Source of the DNA: Xenophilus aerolatus
Lineage (GTDB): Bacteria; Pseudomonadota; Gammaproteobacteria; Burkholderiales; Burkholderiaceae_C
Direction of reading: 5' to 3'
DNA: 64,000 nt
NCBI GenBank assembly: GCA_030418545.1
Contig: QAIB01000004.1
Span: forward strand, 248,001 to 312,000
Positions 54,358 through 62,490 of the stretch are shown here, piece after piece. The position numbers and the translations under genes were made by a program. The notes under the pieces are model-generated. The model saw nothing but the letters and a program-made list of their open reading frames with translations. It was not told where the DNA came from and searched no databases. Each line of letters starts with the position of its first letter. Within the stretch, counting starts at the first letter, position 1.

Positions 54358-55527
54358 ATGCGCATCCGCTTCGCCCGCACCGCCCTGGCCACGCTGGCCT
54401 TCGCCGGCCTTGCCGCCACCGCCGCCGCCCAGGGCACAGGCAAGATCAAGGTGGGCCTGATGCTTCCCTACAGCGGCACCTACACCGCGCTGGGCGTGGC
54501 CATCGAGAACGGCTTCAAGCTCTACGTCGAGGAGCAGGGCGGCAAGCTCGGCGGTCGCGAGATCGAGTACTTCAAGGTGGACGACGAGTCCGACCCCGCC
54601 AAGGCGACCGACAACGTCAACAAGCTGATCAAGCGCGACAACGTCGACGTGATCGTCGGCACCGTGCATTCGGGCGTGGCGATGGCGATGGCCAAGGCCG
54701 CCAAGGAAAGCGGCACCATGCTGATCGTGCCCAACGCCGGTGCCGACGCCGTGACCGGCCCGATGTGCGCACCCAACATCTTCCGCAGCTCCTTCAGCAA
54801 CTGGCAGCCGGCCTACGCGATGGGCGAAGTGGCCGCCAAGCAGGGCAAGAAGACCGCGATCACCCTGACCTGGAAGTACGCGGCCGGCGACGAGTCGGTG
54901 GCGGGCTTCAAGGAAGGCTTCGAGAAAGGTGGCGGCAAGGTGGTCAAGAACCTGACGCTGCCTTTCCCCAACGTCGAGTTCCAGGCGCTGCTGACCGAGA
55001 TCGCCGCGGCCAAGCCCGATGCGGTGTATTCCTTCTTCGCTGGCGGCGGCGCGGTGAAGTTCGTCAAGGACTATGCCGGCGCGGGCCTGAACAAGTCGAT
55101 CCCGCTGTACGGCCCCGGCTTCCTGACCGACGGCACGCTGGACGCGCAGGGCGATGCCGCCCAGGGCATGCTCACCACGCTGCACTACGCCGACGGCCTG
55201 AACACGCCCAAGGACAACGCCTTCCGCACCGCCTACGCCAAGGCCTTCAAGCTGCAGCCCGACGTGTACGCGGTGCAGGGCTACGACGCGGCGCAAATGC
55301 TGGGCGCGGGCCTCGCCGCCACCAAGGGCGACTTCTCCAAGAAGGCCGAGATCGCCGCCGCCATCGAGAAGGCCAAGATCGACAGCCCGCGCGGCACCTT
55401 CACCGTGGGCAAGTCGCACAACCCGGTGCAGGACATCTACCTGCGCAAGGTCGAGGGCAAGGAGAACAAGCTGGTGAACGTGGCGATCAAGGGCCTGGCC
55501 GATCCCGCGCGCGGCTGTCGCATGTAA
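54358..55527 (+). CDS. Liv-type ABC transporter substrate-binding protein (aromatic acid type)
   Basis: The 389-residue protein has a signal peptide (ending near TAAAQGTG, about residue 24) and a Leu/Ile/Val-binding fold. GLMLPYSGTYTALGVAIENGFKLYVEEQGGKLGGREIEYFKVDDESDPAKATDNVNKLIK is the family opening. VDVIVGTVHSGVAMAMAKAAKESGTMLIVPNAGADAVTGPMCAPNIFRSSF lines the cleft. It is next to box genes and probably binds benzoate or a related aromatic acid. GAGAGGAG precedes the ATG. Confidence 0.9.
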   Translation: MRIRFARTALATLAFAGLAATAAAQGTGKIKVGLMLPYSGTYTALGVAIENGFKLYVEEQGGKLGGREIEYFKVDDESDPAKATDNVNKLIKRDNVDVIVGTVHSGVAMAMAKAAKESGTMLIVPNAGADAVTGPMCAPNIFRSSFSNWQPAYAMGEVAAKQGKKTAITLTWKYAAGDESVAGFKEGFEKGGGKVVKNLTLPFPNVEFQALLTEIAAAKPDAVYSFFAGGGAVKFVKDYAGAGLNKSIPLYGPGFLTDGTLDAQGDAAQGMLTTLHYADGLNTPKDNAFRTAYAKAFKLQPDVYAVQGYDAAQMLGAGLAATKGDFSKKAEIAAAIEKAKIDSPRGTFTVGKSHNPVQDIYLRKVEGKENKLVNVAIKGLADPARGCRM

Positions 55528-55539
55528 CCACCCCCGACT

Positions 55540-55650
55540 CTCGCCCACTTCGTGTAGCTCGCATCCCCCTGAAAGGGGGCGCACCCAGCGGCCCGGCAAA
55601 GCCGGTTCCGCGGGTGCACTGAGTCATCGCGGCGCTTCGCGCCTGCTCTT
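55540..55650. repeat. Mosaic intergenic repeat segment
   Basis: CCCCCTGAAAGGGGG, GGCCCGGCAAAGCCGG and GCGGCGCTTCGCGCC are short inverted blocks resembling those at 15742-16050. It fills the gap before the Liv permease. No gene is seen. Confidence 0.5.
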
Positions 55651-55670
55651 TTCATCAAAGGCCACCACCC

Positions 55671-56543
55671 TTGGATCTCGGCACCTTCCTCGTCCAGTGC
55701 CTGAACTCGGTTCAGTACGGGCTGCTGCTGTTCCTGCTGGCCTCGGGCCTCACGCTGATCTTCGGGATCATGGGCGTGATCAACCTGGCGCACGGCAGCT
55801 TCTACATGATCGGCGCGTACATGGCCTTCGCGCTGTCGCCGCTCTTCGGCGACCAGTTCCTGGTCATGCTGGTGGCCGGCGTGGTGCTGGCCGCGATCTT
55901 CGGCTATGTGCTGGAGTGGGTGTTCTTCAGCTACCTCTACCAGCGCGACCACCTGCAGCAGGTGCTGATGACCTATGGCCTGATCCTCGTCTTCGAGGAA
56001 CTGCGCTCCATCCTGCTGGGCAACGACGTGCACGGCGTGAAGGTGCCGCCCTGGCTGGACGGCAGCTTCGCGCTGGGCAGCGTGATGAGCTACCCCTGGT
56101 ACCGCCTCTTCGCGTCGGCCGCCTGCATCGTGCTGGCGGTGGCGCTGTACTGGGTGGTCAACCGCACGCGCCTGGGCATGATGATCCGCGCCGGCGCGAG
56201 CAACCGCGACATGGTGCGCGGGCTGGGCATCGACATCCGCCGGCTGTACCGCATCGTCTTCGCCGGCGGCGTGGCGCTGGCGGCGCTGGCCGGCATGATC
56301 TCGGCGCCCATGTCCTCGGTGTACCCCAACATGGGCGCGAGCGTGCTCATCATCTGCTTCGTGGTGGTGGTGATCGGCGGCATCGGCTCCATCACCGGCG
56401 CGCTCATCGCCTCGCTGCTGGTGGGCTTCGTCGACACCTTCGGCAAGGTCTTCTTCGCCGAGATCAGCGGCATCGGCGTCTACGTGCTGATGGCCGCCGT
56501 CCTCATCTGGCGGCCCGAGGGACTGATGGGGAGGCGCACGTGA
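55671..56543 (+). CDS. Liv-type branched-chain ABC permease (LivH-like)
   Basis: The 290-residue permease has eight spans. It starts with a TTG (LDLGTFLVQCLNSVQYG), since no ATG is close; AAAGG lies nine bases upstream. GIMGVINLAHGSFYMIGAYMA and RAGASNRDMVRGLGIDIRRLYRIVFA are typical of LivH. VVVVIGGIGSITGALIASLLVGF is the C-terminal hallmark. It pairs with the LivM-like permease at 56683. A long hairpin lies between the two genes. Confidence 0.92.
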   Translation: MDLGTFLVQCLNSVQYGLLLFLLASGLTLIFGIMGVINLAHGSFYMIGAYMAFALSPLFGDQFLVMLVAGVVLAAIFGYVLEWVFFSYLYQRDHLQQVLMTYGLILVFEELRSILLGNDVHGVKVPPWLDGSFALGSVMSYPWYRLFASAACIVLAVALYWVVNRTRLGMMIRAGASNRDMVRGLGIDIRRLYRIVFAGGVALAALAGMISAPMSSVYPNMGASVLIICFVVVVIGGIGSITGALIASLLVGFVDTFGKVFFAEISGIGVYVLMAAVLIWRPEGLMGRRT

Positions 56544-56564
56544 AAACGGGAACGGGAGCGGAAA

Positions 56565-56670
56565 CCGTACGCGAAGGGCGCGAAAGTCGCGCGAAGGACG
56601 CGAAAGAAATCTTCGATCTTCTGTTTTCCTTTCGCGTTCTTCGCGAAATCTTCGCGTCCTTCGCGTACGG
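56565..56670. repeat. Family C long hairpin, copy 2
   Basis: Left arm units GCGAAGGGCGCGAAAG and GCGCGAAGGACGCGAAAG face the right arm CTTTCGCG-TTCTTCGCG and TTCGCGTCCTTCGCGTACGG, enclosing an AT-rich centre (ATCTTCGATCTTCTG). It sits inside the Liv operon between the two permease genes. The sequence matches copy 1 (23751-23867) closely. Confidence 0.8.
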
Positions 56671-56682
56671 CTGCCCGCATTC

Positions 56683-57636
56683 ATGAACCGCCTTTCCGTC
56701 CTGCTGCCGCTGCTGTGCGCCGTGGCCCTCGCCATCGCCGGCCCCCTGCTCGGCGGCTACCTGTCCGACCTGGTCGTCAAGGTGATGATCCTGTCGATCT
56801 TCGCGCTCAGCCTCGAGCTGCTGGTGGGCATGACCGGCCTCGTGAGCCTGGGCCATGCGGCCTTCTACGGCATCGGCGCCTATGCGACGGTGCTGGCCTC
56901 GGGCAAGGACGGCGGCAACCTGCTGGTGGTGCTGGCTCTGTCCATGGGGGCGGCGGCGCTGTATGCGCTGGTCACGGGTGCGCTCAGCCTGCGCACCAAG
57001 GGCGTGTACTTCATCATGGTCACGCTGGCCTTCGCGCAGATGGCCTTCTTCGTCTTCCACGACACGCCCGTGGGCGGCGGCAGCGACGGCATCTACATGT
57101 ACGTGCGCCCGGCCATCGGCGCACTGGACCTGGAGAACCGCACCATGCTGTTCTACGTCGTGCTGGCGGCGCTGGTCGCCACCTACGGCTTGCTGGCGCT
57201 CATCCGCCGCTCGCGCTTCGGCGCCGCGCTGGCGGGCATCCGCGTCAACGAGCAGCGCATGCGCGCGATGGGCTTTCCCACCTACGCCTACAAGCTCGCG
57301 GCCTTCGTCATCGCCGGTGCGCTCGCGGGGCTGGCGGGCTGCCTGGTCGCCTCGCGCGACGGCGTGGTCAATCCCGAGCTGCTGGCCTGGCACAACTCGG
57401 GCGAGGTGCTGCTCATGATCATCCTCGGTGGCCTGGGCCACCTGCGCGGCGCGGTGCTGGGTGCGGTGGCCTTCACCCTGCTCAAGGAACTGCTGTCCAC
57501 GCACGCGCTGGTGGGGCCGCTGGCCGACCACTGGCAGCTCAGCTTGGGGCTGGTCATCATCGTCTTCGTCGCCCTGCTGCCCAAGGGGCTGATCGGGATC
57601 GCGCAGCGCCTGTCGCCGCAGGGAGCCGCGCGATGA
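56683..57636 (+). CDS. Liv-type branched-chain ABC permease (LivM-like)
   Basis: The 317-residue permease has about eight to nine spans, with MILSIFALSLELLVGMTGLVSLGHAAFYGIGAYA and the EAA-like loop ALAGIRVNEQRMRAMGFPTYAYKLAAFVIAG characteristic of LivM. It ends in a C-terminal LSLGLVIIVFVALLPKGLIGI segment. The gene overlaps the ATPase gene by four bases. The operon has the full complement for import. Confidence 0.93.
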   Translation: MNRLSVLLPLLCAVALAIAGPLLGGYLSDLVVKVMILSIFALSLELLVGMTGLVSLGHAAFYGIGAYATVLASGKDGGNLLVVLALSMGAAALYALVTGALSLRTKGVYFIMVTLAFAQMAFFVFHDTPVGGGSDGIYMYVRPAIGALDLENRTMLFYVVLAALVATYGLLALIRRSRFGAALAGIRVNEQRMRAMGFPTYAYKLAAFVIAGALAGLAGCLVASRDGVVNPELLAWHNSGEVLLMIILGGLGHLRGAVLGAVAFTLLKELLSTHALVGPLADHWQLSLGLVIIVFVALLPKGLIGIAQRLSPQGAAR

Positions 57637-58379
57637 GCCGCTTCCTCCAGGTCGAGGGCCTCACGCGCCGCTTCGGCGGGCTGGTGGCCGTGAACGCCGT
57701 CACGCTCGACCTGCACGTGGGCGAGGTGCATGCCGTCATCGGCACCAACGGCGCGGGCAAGTCCACGCTGATCAACATGCTCTCGGGCGAGATCGCCGCC
57801 TCGGCCGGGCGCATCACGCTCGAGGGCGAGGACATCACCGCGCGCAGCCAGCCACGCCGGGCGCTCGACGGCGTGGGCCGCAGCTACCAGCGCACGACCA
57901 TCTTCCCCGAGTTCACGGTGCTGGAGAACTGCCGCCTCGCGGCGCAAGCGGCGCATCCGCGGCCGTGGGCGCTGTGGGAGTCGAGCCGCGGCTGCGCCAC
58001 CAGCAACGCCGCCGCGCGCTCCGCACTCGAAGCGACGGGCCTGGCCGCCGAGGCCGATCGCATCGCCGGCACGCTGAGCCACGGTGCCAAGCGCCAGCTG
58101 GAGGTCGCGATGTGCCTGGCCACGCGCCCGCGCGTGCTGCTGCTGGACGAGCCGCTGGCCGGCATGGGCGCCGAGGAGACCGACCGCATGCTGGGCCTGC
58201 TGGCACAGCTCAAGGCCTCGCACGCGATCCTGCTGGTGGAGCACGACATGGACGCGGTGTTCCGCATCGCCGACCGCATCACGGTGATGGTCAACGGCGC
58301 CGTGATCGCGACTGGCGACCCGGCGGCGATCCGCACCAATCCGGATGTGCGCACGGCGTACCTGGGTGAGGAGCATTGA
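57633..58379 (+). CDS. Liv-type ABC ATPase (LivG-like)
   Basis: The 248-residue ATPase has Walker A GTNGAGKST, Q-loop GVGRSYQRTTIFPEFTV, signature LSHGAKRQLEV and Walker B VLLLDEPLAGMG; H-loop LLVEHDMDAVFRIADR. Its start is ATGA overlapping the LivM stop. NVAHP-like LivG insert is replaced by AAQAAHPRPWALW. It pairs with the LivF-like ATPase at 58529. Confidence 0.93.
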   Translation: MSRFLQVEGLTRRFGGLVAVNAVTLDLHVGEVHAVIGTNGAGKSTLINMLSGEIAASAGRITLEGEDITARSQPRRALDGVGRSYQRTTIFPEFTVLENCRLAAQAAHPRPWALWESSRGCATSNAAARSALEATGLAAEADRIAGTLSHGAKRQLEVAMCLATRPRVLLLDEPLAGMGAEETDRMLGLLAQLKASHAILLVEHDMDAVFRIADRITVMVNGAVIATGDPAAIRTNPDVRTAYLGEEH

Positions 58380-58444
58380 GATGACGCCAGAACAGTCGAT
58401 CGCAGAAGCCTTGAAAACGGCTCTTGACAAGCTCAACAGGTCTT

Positions 58445-58503
58445 CTCTGCGTCCTCTGCGCGACCTTTGCGACCTCTGCGTTCGGCTGTCCGATTTCGCA
58501 TTG
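58445..58503 (+). repeat. Family C repeat, copy 4 (right half only)
   Basis: TCTGCGTCCTCTGCGCGACC, then TTTGCGACCTCTGCG and TTCGGCTGTCCG match the right arm of copy 3 (61219-61242), without a clear left arm. It lies between the LivG-like and LivF-like genes. A 48-residue frame through it (58381-58527) is judged not to be a gene. Confidence 0.65.
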
Positions 58504-58528
58504 GCGGGCAACACGTTCAAGCCCTGAC

Positions 58529-59230
58529 ATGCTCTCCATCCGCGACCTCAACACCTACTACGGCGACAGCCACATCCTGCGCGGCGTCGACGCCGACGTG
58601 CCCGCCGCGACTTCCGTCGGCCTGCTGGGCCGCAACGGCATGGGCAAGACCACGCTCATCCGCAGCGTGATGGGCTACGTGCGGCCGGCCTCGGGCCAGG
58701 TGCAGTGCGACGGCCGCCCCGTCACCGGCTGGGCGCCCGAGAAGATGGCGCGGCTGGGCATCGGCTACGTGCCCGAGGGCCGCGGCATCTTCCCCAACCT
58801 CACGGTGCGCGAGAACCTGGTCATGGCCGCGCGGCCCGGCACCGACGGCCGGCGCGACTGGACCTTCGAGCGCGTCATGACCACCTTCCCGCGCCTGGCG
58901 GAGCGGCTCTCGCACGGCGGCCAGCAGCTGTCGGGCGGCGAGCAGCAGATGCTCTCCATCGGCCGCGCGCTCATGACCAACCCGCGCCTCATGATCCTCG
59001 ACGAAGCCACCGAAGGCCTCGCGCCGCTGGTCGTCGCCGAGATCTGGCGCGTGATCGCCGAGATCCGCGGCACCGGCATCGCCACCCTCATCGTGGACCG
59101 CGACTGGCACAAGGTGCTGCACCACACCGATCAGGCGGTGGTGATGGAAAAGGGCCGCATCGTGCTGGCCGGCGCGTCGGCCGAGCTGCTGGCGCAGCCG
59201 CAGGCGCTGGCGGAGCGGCTGGGGGTCTAG
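58529..59230 (+). CDS. Liv-type ABC ATPase (LivF-like)
   Basis: The 233-residue ATPase has Walker A GRNGMGKTT, signature LSGGEQQML and Walker B LMILDEATEGL. The usual H-loop block VEQN reads IVDRDWHKV, a variation in the switch region (Arg at the H-loop position). The start follows a family C half-repeat, about 150 bp from the LivG-like stop, but the genes are clearly one operon. Confidence 0.92.
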   Translation: MLSIRDLNTYYGDSHILRGVDADVPAATSVGLLGRNGMGKTTLIRSVMGYVRPASGQVQCDGRPVTGWAPEKMARLGIGYVPEGRGIFPNLTVRENLVMAARPGTDGRRDWTFERVMTTFPRLAERLSHGGQQLSGGEQQMLSIGRALMTNPRLMILDEATEGLAPLVVAEIWRVIAEIRGTGIATLIVDRDWHKVLHHTDQAVVMEKGRIVLAGASAELLAQPQALAERLGV

Positions 59231-59235
59231 TCCGC

Positions 59236-59320
59236 CCCCGAAAAGCCGAAAGCGCAGTCGGCCTGCAGCGCCCGCCAGCCGGGCGCTGGCGCCCAACCCG
59301 TCACATTCGTGACGACCTCG
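59236..59320 (-). repeat. Family B repeat, copy 2 (convergent intergenic, inverted)
   Basis: The palindrome CGTCAC-ATTC-GTGACG is at 59299-59314, and CAGCGCCCG-CCAGC-CGGGCGCTG (59266-59288) forms a nine-bp stem. It fills the space between the LivF stop and the Crp/Fnr stop. On the minus strand the order is as in copy 1 at 13271. Confidence 0.75.
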
Positions 59321-59333
59321 CGGCGCAGCGCGT

Positions 59334-59939
59334 TCAGTCCGCGACGCGCTCGCGCAGCCGCGCCAGGTCGACCACGGTGATGCCGCCGTACTCGATCTCG
59401 ATCAGCCCCGCGTCCGCCAGCCGGCGCAGCGCCGCGTTGCAGCGCTGGCGCGACAGGCCCGACAGATTCGCGATCTCTTCCTGAGACACCTGCAGGTGCG
59501 GGTCGCTGCCCGGATGCAGCCAGGGATGGAACAGGCCGACGAGCGCACGCGCCACCTGGCTGTCGGTGTCGAGCAGGTGGTGCGCCGCGAAGTTGCCGAG
59601 GAACCAGTGCATGCGCTCGTTGATCTGGCGCAGCAGGAAGTCGGCGAACCCGGGCTCGTGCCCGCGCAGCCACTCGAAGACCTCCGCCGGCATCAGCGCC
59701 ACGCGGCTGTCGCGCAGCGCGATCACGTCGGCCGTGCGGGCCACGCCACGCAGCACCGTGCCTTCGCCGAACCAGCTGCCGACCGACAGGCCGCCCAGCG
59801 TGACCGAGCGGCCGTCGGCACTGCTGACCGACCACTTGAGCAGCCCTTCGATGGCGCCGTACCAATGCAGCGGCGCGTCGCCCATGCGGCACAGCGCGGC
59901 GCCGGCGGGCAGCTCGACCTCACGCATCTCCTCGCGCAC
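59334..59939 (-). CDS. Crp/Fnr family transcriptional regulator (start uncertain)
   Basis: The coding part from the GTG at 59939 gives 201 residues. The cNMP-binding fold starts ELPAGAALCRMGDAPLHWYGAIEGLLKW, and the Crp winged helix has SQEEIANLSGLSRQRCNAALRRLADAGLIEIEYGGITVVDL. The reading frame continues upstream with a normal Crp N-terminus (LLERSAWFPALGAP) to an ATC at 60041 that has AAGGAG six bases before it; a stop codon lies just upstream. So the true start may be an ATC at 60041. It is divergent from BKACE. Confidence 0.85.
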   Translation of the reverse strand: MREEMREVELPAGAALCRMGDAPLHWYGAIEGLLKWSVSSADGRSVTLGGLSVGSWFGEGTVLRGVARTADVIALRDSRVALMPAEVFEWLRGHEPGFADFLLRQINERMHWFLGNFAAHHLLDTDSQVARALVGLFHPWLHPGSDPHLQVSQEEIANLSGLSRQRCNAALRRLADAGLIEIEYGGITVVDLARLRERVAD

Positions 59940-60040
59940 GCGGGCCTGCGCCGGCGCGCCGAGCGCGGGGAACCAGGCCGAGCGCTCGAGCAGGCCGTCG
60001 AGCGTGGGGCGTGGCGCGGCGGCACGGTCGTGGCGGGTGA

Positions 60041-60053
60041 TGGCGGTCTCCTT
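60041..60053 (-). promoter_or_regulatory. Ribosome-binding site placed before a non-standard ATC codon
   Basis: On the minus strand AAGGAG (60053-60048), six bases (ACCGCC) and ATC (60041-60039) stand in the position of a start codon for the Crp/Fnr gene. An in-frame stop TAA lies at 60065-60063, so no canonical start exists upstream. Confidence 0.6.
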
Positions 60054-60156
60054 GTTGGGTACTTACCCCGAGCGCAAATGTCATCGCAACGACTGAGTGG
60101 CGCCCGGGGCAAAAAAATAATAGCCGCGCCCCACCACCAAGACATCCGGAGACGCC

Positions 60157-61095
60157 ATGAGCAAGCGCAAGGTGATCGTGACCATCGCCCCCACCGGCGG
60201 CATGGCCCACAAATCGCAGAACCCCCACCTGCCCACGCAGCCCGACGAGATCGCCGAGGACGTCGTGCGCTGCTGGAACGCCGGCGCCAGCGTGGCCGCG
60301 ATCCATGCGCGCCGGCCCGACGACGGCGCCACCTGCAACCCCACGATCTACCGCGACATCAACACGCGCATCCGCAACGCCGGTTGCGACATCGTGATCA
60401 ACAACTCCACCGGCGGCGGGGTGCACGGCGACATGATCCGCGCGCTGCCGAACGACCGCTGGGAGATCGCCTGGGAGGAGCGCATCAAGGGCATGGACGC
60501 CGGCGCCGAGATGTGCACGCTGGACGCCACCACGCTCAACCTGAGTTTCGGCGGCCGCGAGATCCTCATGGACACGCCCCTGTCCAAAGGCCGCGAGCTG
60601 GCGGCCGGCATGAAGGCTCGCGGCATCAAGCCCGAGTGGGAGGTCTTCGCGCACACGCACATCATCCAGGACGTGACCACGCTGATCGAGGAAGGCCACG
60701 ACGAGGCGCCGCACTTCATCAACCTGGTGATGAACGTGCACCGCAACTTCCAGAACGCGATGCCGTTTTCGCCACGCTACCTGCAGCAGATGGTCGACGT
60801 GCTGCCGGCGAACAGCATCTTCTGCGTGAGCGGCATCGGCCCGTCGCAGCTGGAGGCCAACGTCGCGGCGCTGCTGTTGGGCGGGCATGCGCGCGTGGGG
60901 CTGGAGGACAACCTCTACTACCGCCACGGCGAGCTGGCCACCAACCTGCAGCTCACCGAGCGCATCGTGCGGCTGATCCGCGAACTGGACATGGAACCGG
61001 CCACGCCCGAGGAGGCGCGGCAGATCATGGGGCTGCCGCGCACCGGCACGCCGCTGCCGGAGTTCGCGCCCGGGGCGCTGGCCGTGCAGGCCTGA
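60157..61095 (+). CDS. Beta-keto acid cleavage enzyme (BKACE, 3-keto-5-aminohexanoate cleavage family)
   Basis: The 312-residue TIM-barrel zinc enzyme exchanges the acyl group of a beta-keto acid with acetyl-CoA, giving acetoacetate and a new acyl-CoA. Motifs are VTIAPTGGMAHKSQNPHLPTQPDEIA, AAIHARRPDDG (first His pair for zinc), EVFAHTHIIQDV and VGLEDNLYYRHGE (Glu ligand). Substrate is not known for this member. It is divergent from the Crp/Fnr gene and is followed by a binding protein and a 3-hydroxyacyl-CoA dehydrogenase. CCGGAGA precedes the ATG. Confidence 0.92.
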   Translation: MSKRKVIVTIAPTGGMAHKSQNPHLPTQPDEIAEDVVRCWNAGASVAAIHARRPDDGATCNPTIYRDINTRIRNAGCDIVINNSTGGGVHGDMIRALPNDRWEIAWEERIKGMDAGAEMCTLDATTLNLSFGGREILMDTPLSKGRELAAGMKARGIKPEWEVFAHTHIIQDVTTLIEEGHDEAPHFINLVMNVHRNFQNAMPFSPRYLQQMVDVLPANSIFCVSGIGPSQLEANVAALLLGGHARVGLEDNLYYRHGELATNLQLTERIVRLIRELDMEPATPEEARQIMGLPRTGTPLPEFAPGALAVQA

Positions 61096-61114
61096 CGGCC
61101 CCAAAGACCCATGC

Positions 61115-61242
61115 AATGCGGACAGCCGAACGCAGAGGCCGCAAAAGTGACGCGGAAGTCGCAGAAGAAGACCTCGAATTTTTTGACTTCTTTTGCGCCC
61201 TTTGCGCAATCTTCGCGACCTCTGCGTTCGGCTGTCCGCATT
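61115..61242. repeat. Family C long hairpin, copy 3
   Basis: The outer arms are 24 bases each and perfectly complementary (61115-61138 and 61219-61242); the inner part is partly paired, with TCGCAGAAGAAG facing CTTCTTTTGCG. The core is AT-rich. Only the last 28 bases at 58445 share it. It lies between BKACE and the binding-protein gene. Confidence 0.85.
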
Positions 61243-61284
61243 CCGGCTGCCCCTGTTCCTTCCCACCACCACGAGGAGACAAGA

Positions 61285-62490
61285 ATGAACTTCGCACGCG
61301 CCACCCTGGCCGCGGCCGCACTGGCCGGGGCGACCGCCGCCTCGGCCCAGATCTCGAATGACGTGATCCGCATCGGCTTCATCAGCGACATGTCGGGCGT
61401 GTACCGCGACTACGACGGCCCCGCGGGCACCGAGGCCATCCGCATGGCCATCGCCGACATGGGCGGCACGGTCCACGGCAAGAAGATCGAACTGGTCGCG
61501 GCCGACCACCAGAACAAGCCCGACATCGCCGCCGCCAAGGCGCGCGAATGGTTCGACGTCGACAAGGTCGACATGCTGATCGGCGGCGTGAACTCCGGCG
61601 CCGCCATCGCCATGGCGGGCGTGGCGCGCGACAAGGGCAAGCCGTACTTCGTCGTCGGCTCGGGCGCGTCGAGCCTCACCAACGAGCACTGCTCGCCCTA
61701 CACCGTGATGTACGCCTACGACACGGTGGCCATGGCCCGCGGCACCGCCAGCGCGGTGCTCAAGACCGGCGGCAAGCGCTGGTTCTTCGTCACCGCCGAC
61801 TACGCCTTCGGCAACGCGCTGCAGACCGACGCCACCCAGGTGCTGGAGAAAGGCGGCGGTGCCGTCGCGGGCGCCGTGAAGCACCCGCTGGGTGCCAGCG
61901 ACTTCTCGTCGTACATGCTGCAGGCGACCAACGCCAGGCCCGACGTGCTGGCGCTGGCCAACGCGGGCGGCGACACGGTCAACGCCATCAAGTCGGCGGC
62001 CGAGTTCGGCCTGGCGCAGAAGATGAAGCTGGCCGGCATGATCATCACCATCCAGGACGTGCACGCGCTGGGCCTGAAGACTGCGCAGGGCATGTATCTC
62101 ACCGACAGCTGGTACTGGAACCAGGGCCCCGAAGCGCGCACCTGGGCGCGGCGCTTCTTCGACAAGTACAAGCGCATGCCCACGTCCTTCCATGCCGGCG
62201 ACTATTCGGCCGCGCTGCAGTACCTCAAGGCCGTGCAGGCCGCCGGCACCGACGATGGCGCGAAGGTGATGGCGCAGCTGAAGAAGACCAAGTTCAACGA
62301 CATGTTCGTCAAGGACGGCTGGCTGCGCGACGACGGCCTGATGGTGCACGACATGCACCTCATGCAGGTGAAGACGCCCGCCGAGTCGAAAGAGCCCTGG
62401 GACTACTACAAGGTCGTCGAGTCGATCCGCGGCGAGGCCGCCTGGACCACGCGCGCCGAGTCGAAGTGCGCGCGCTGGAAGCAGCCGTGA
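61285..62490 (+). CDS. Liv-type ABC substrate-binding protein (second in window)
   Basis: The 401-residue protein has a signal peptide ([22 protein letters not shown]) and a Leu/Ile/Val-like fold: IRIGFISDMSGVYRDYDGPAGTEAIRMAIADMGG and VDMLIGGVNSGAAIAMAGVARDKGKPYFVVGSGASSLTNEHCSP. It has no permease genes next to it; the Liv-type permeases at 55671-59230 are the closest. The stop overlaps the next start (GTGA). AGGAG lies before the ATG. It likely shares the permease complex upstream or one elsewhere. Confidence 0.9.
   Translation: MNFARATLAAAALAGATAASAQISNDVIRIGFISDMSGVYRDYDGPAGTEAIRMAIADMGGTVHGKKIELVAADHQNKPDIAAAKAREWFDVDKVDMLIGGVNSGAAIAMAGVARDKGKPYFVVGSGASSLTNEHCSPYTVMYAYDTVAMARGTASAVLKTGGKRWFFVTADYAFGNALQTDATQVLEKGGGAVAGAVKHPLGASDFSSYMLQATNARPDVLALANAGGDTVNAIKSAAEFGLAQKMKLAGMIITIQDVHALGLKTAQGMYLTDSWYWNQGPEARTWARRFFDKYKRMPTSFHAGDYSAALQYLKAVQAAGTDDGAKVMAQLKKTKFNDMFVKDGWLRDDGLMVHDMHLMQVKTPAESKEPWDYYKVVESIRGEAAWTTRAESKCARWKQP

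Noticed and set aside
58381-58527. Small open frame of 48 residues between the Liv ATPase genes
   Set aside because: It lies mostly in a family C half-repeat and its sequence resembles the translation of the other repeat copies, so it is not likely a gene.
60080-60093. GTCATCGCAACGAC as a Crp/Fnr binding site in the divergent gap
   Set aside because: Only five of seven arm positions pair, and it does not match the usual TGTGA-N6-TCACA form, so support is too weak.
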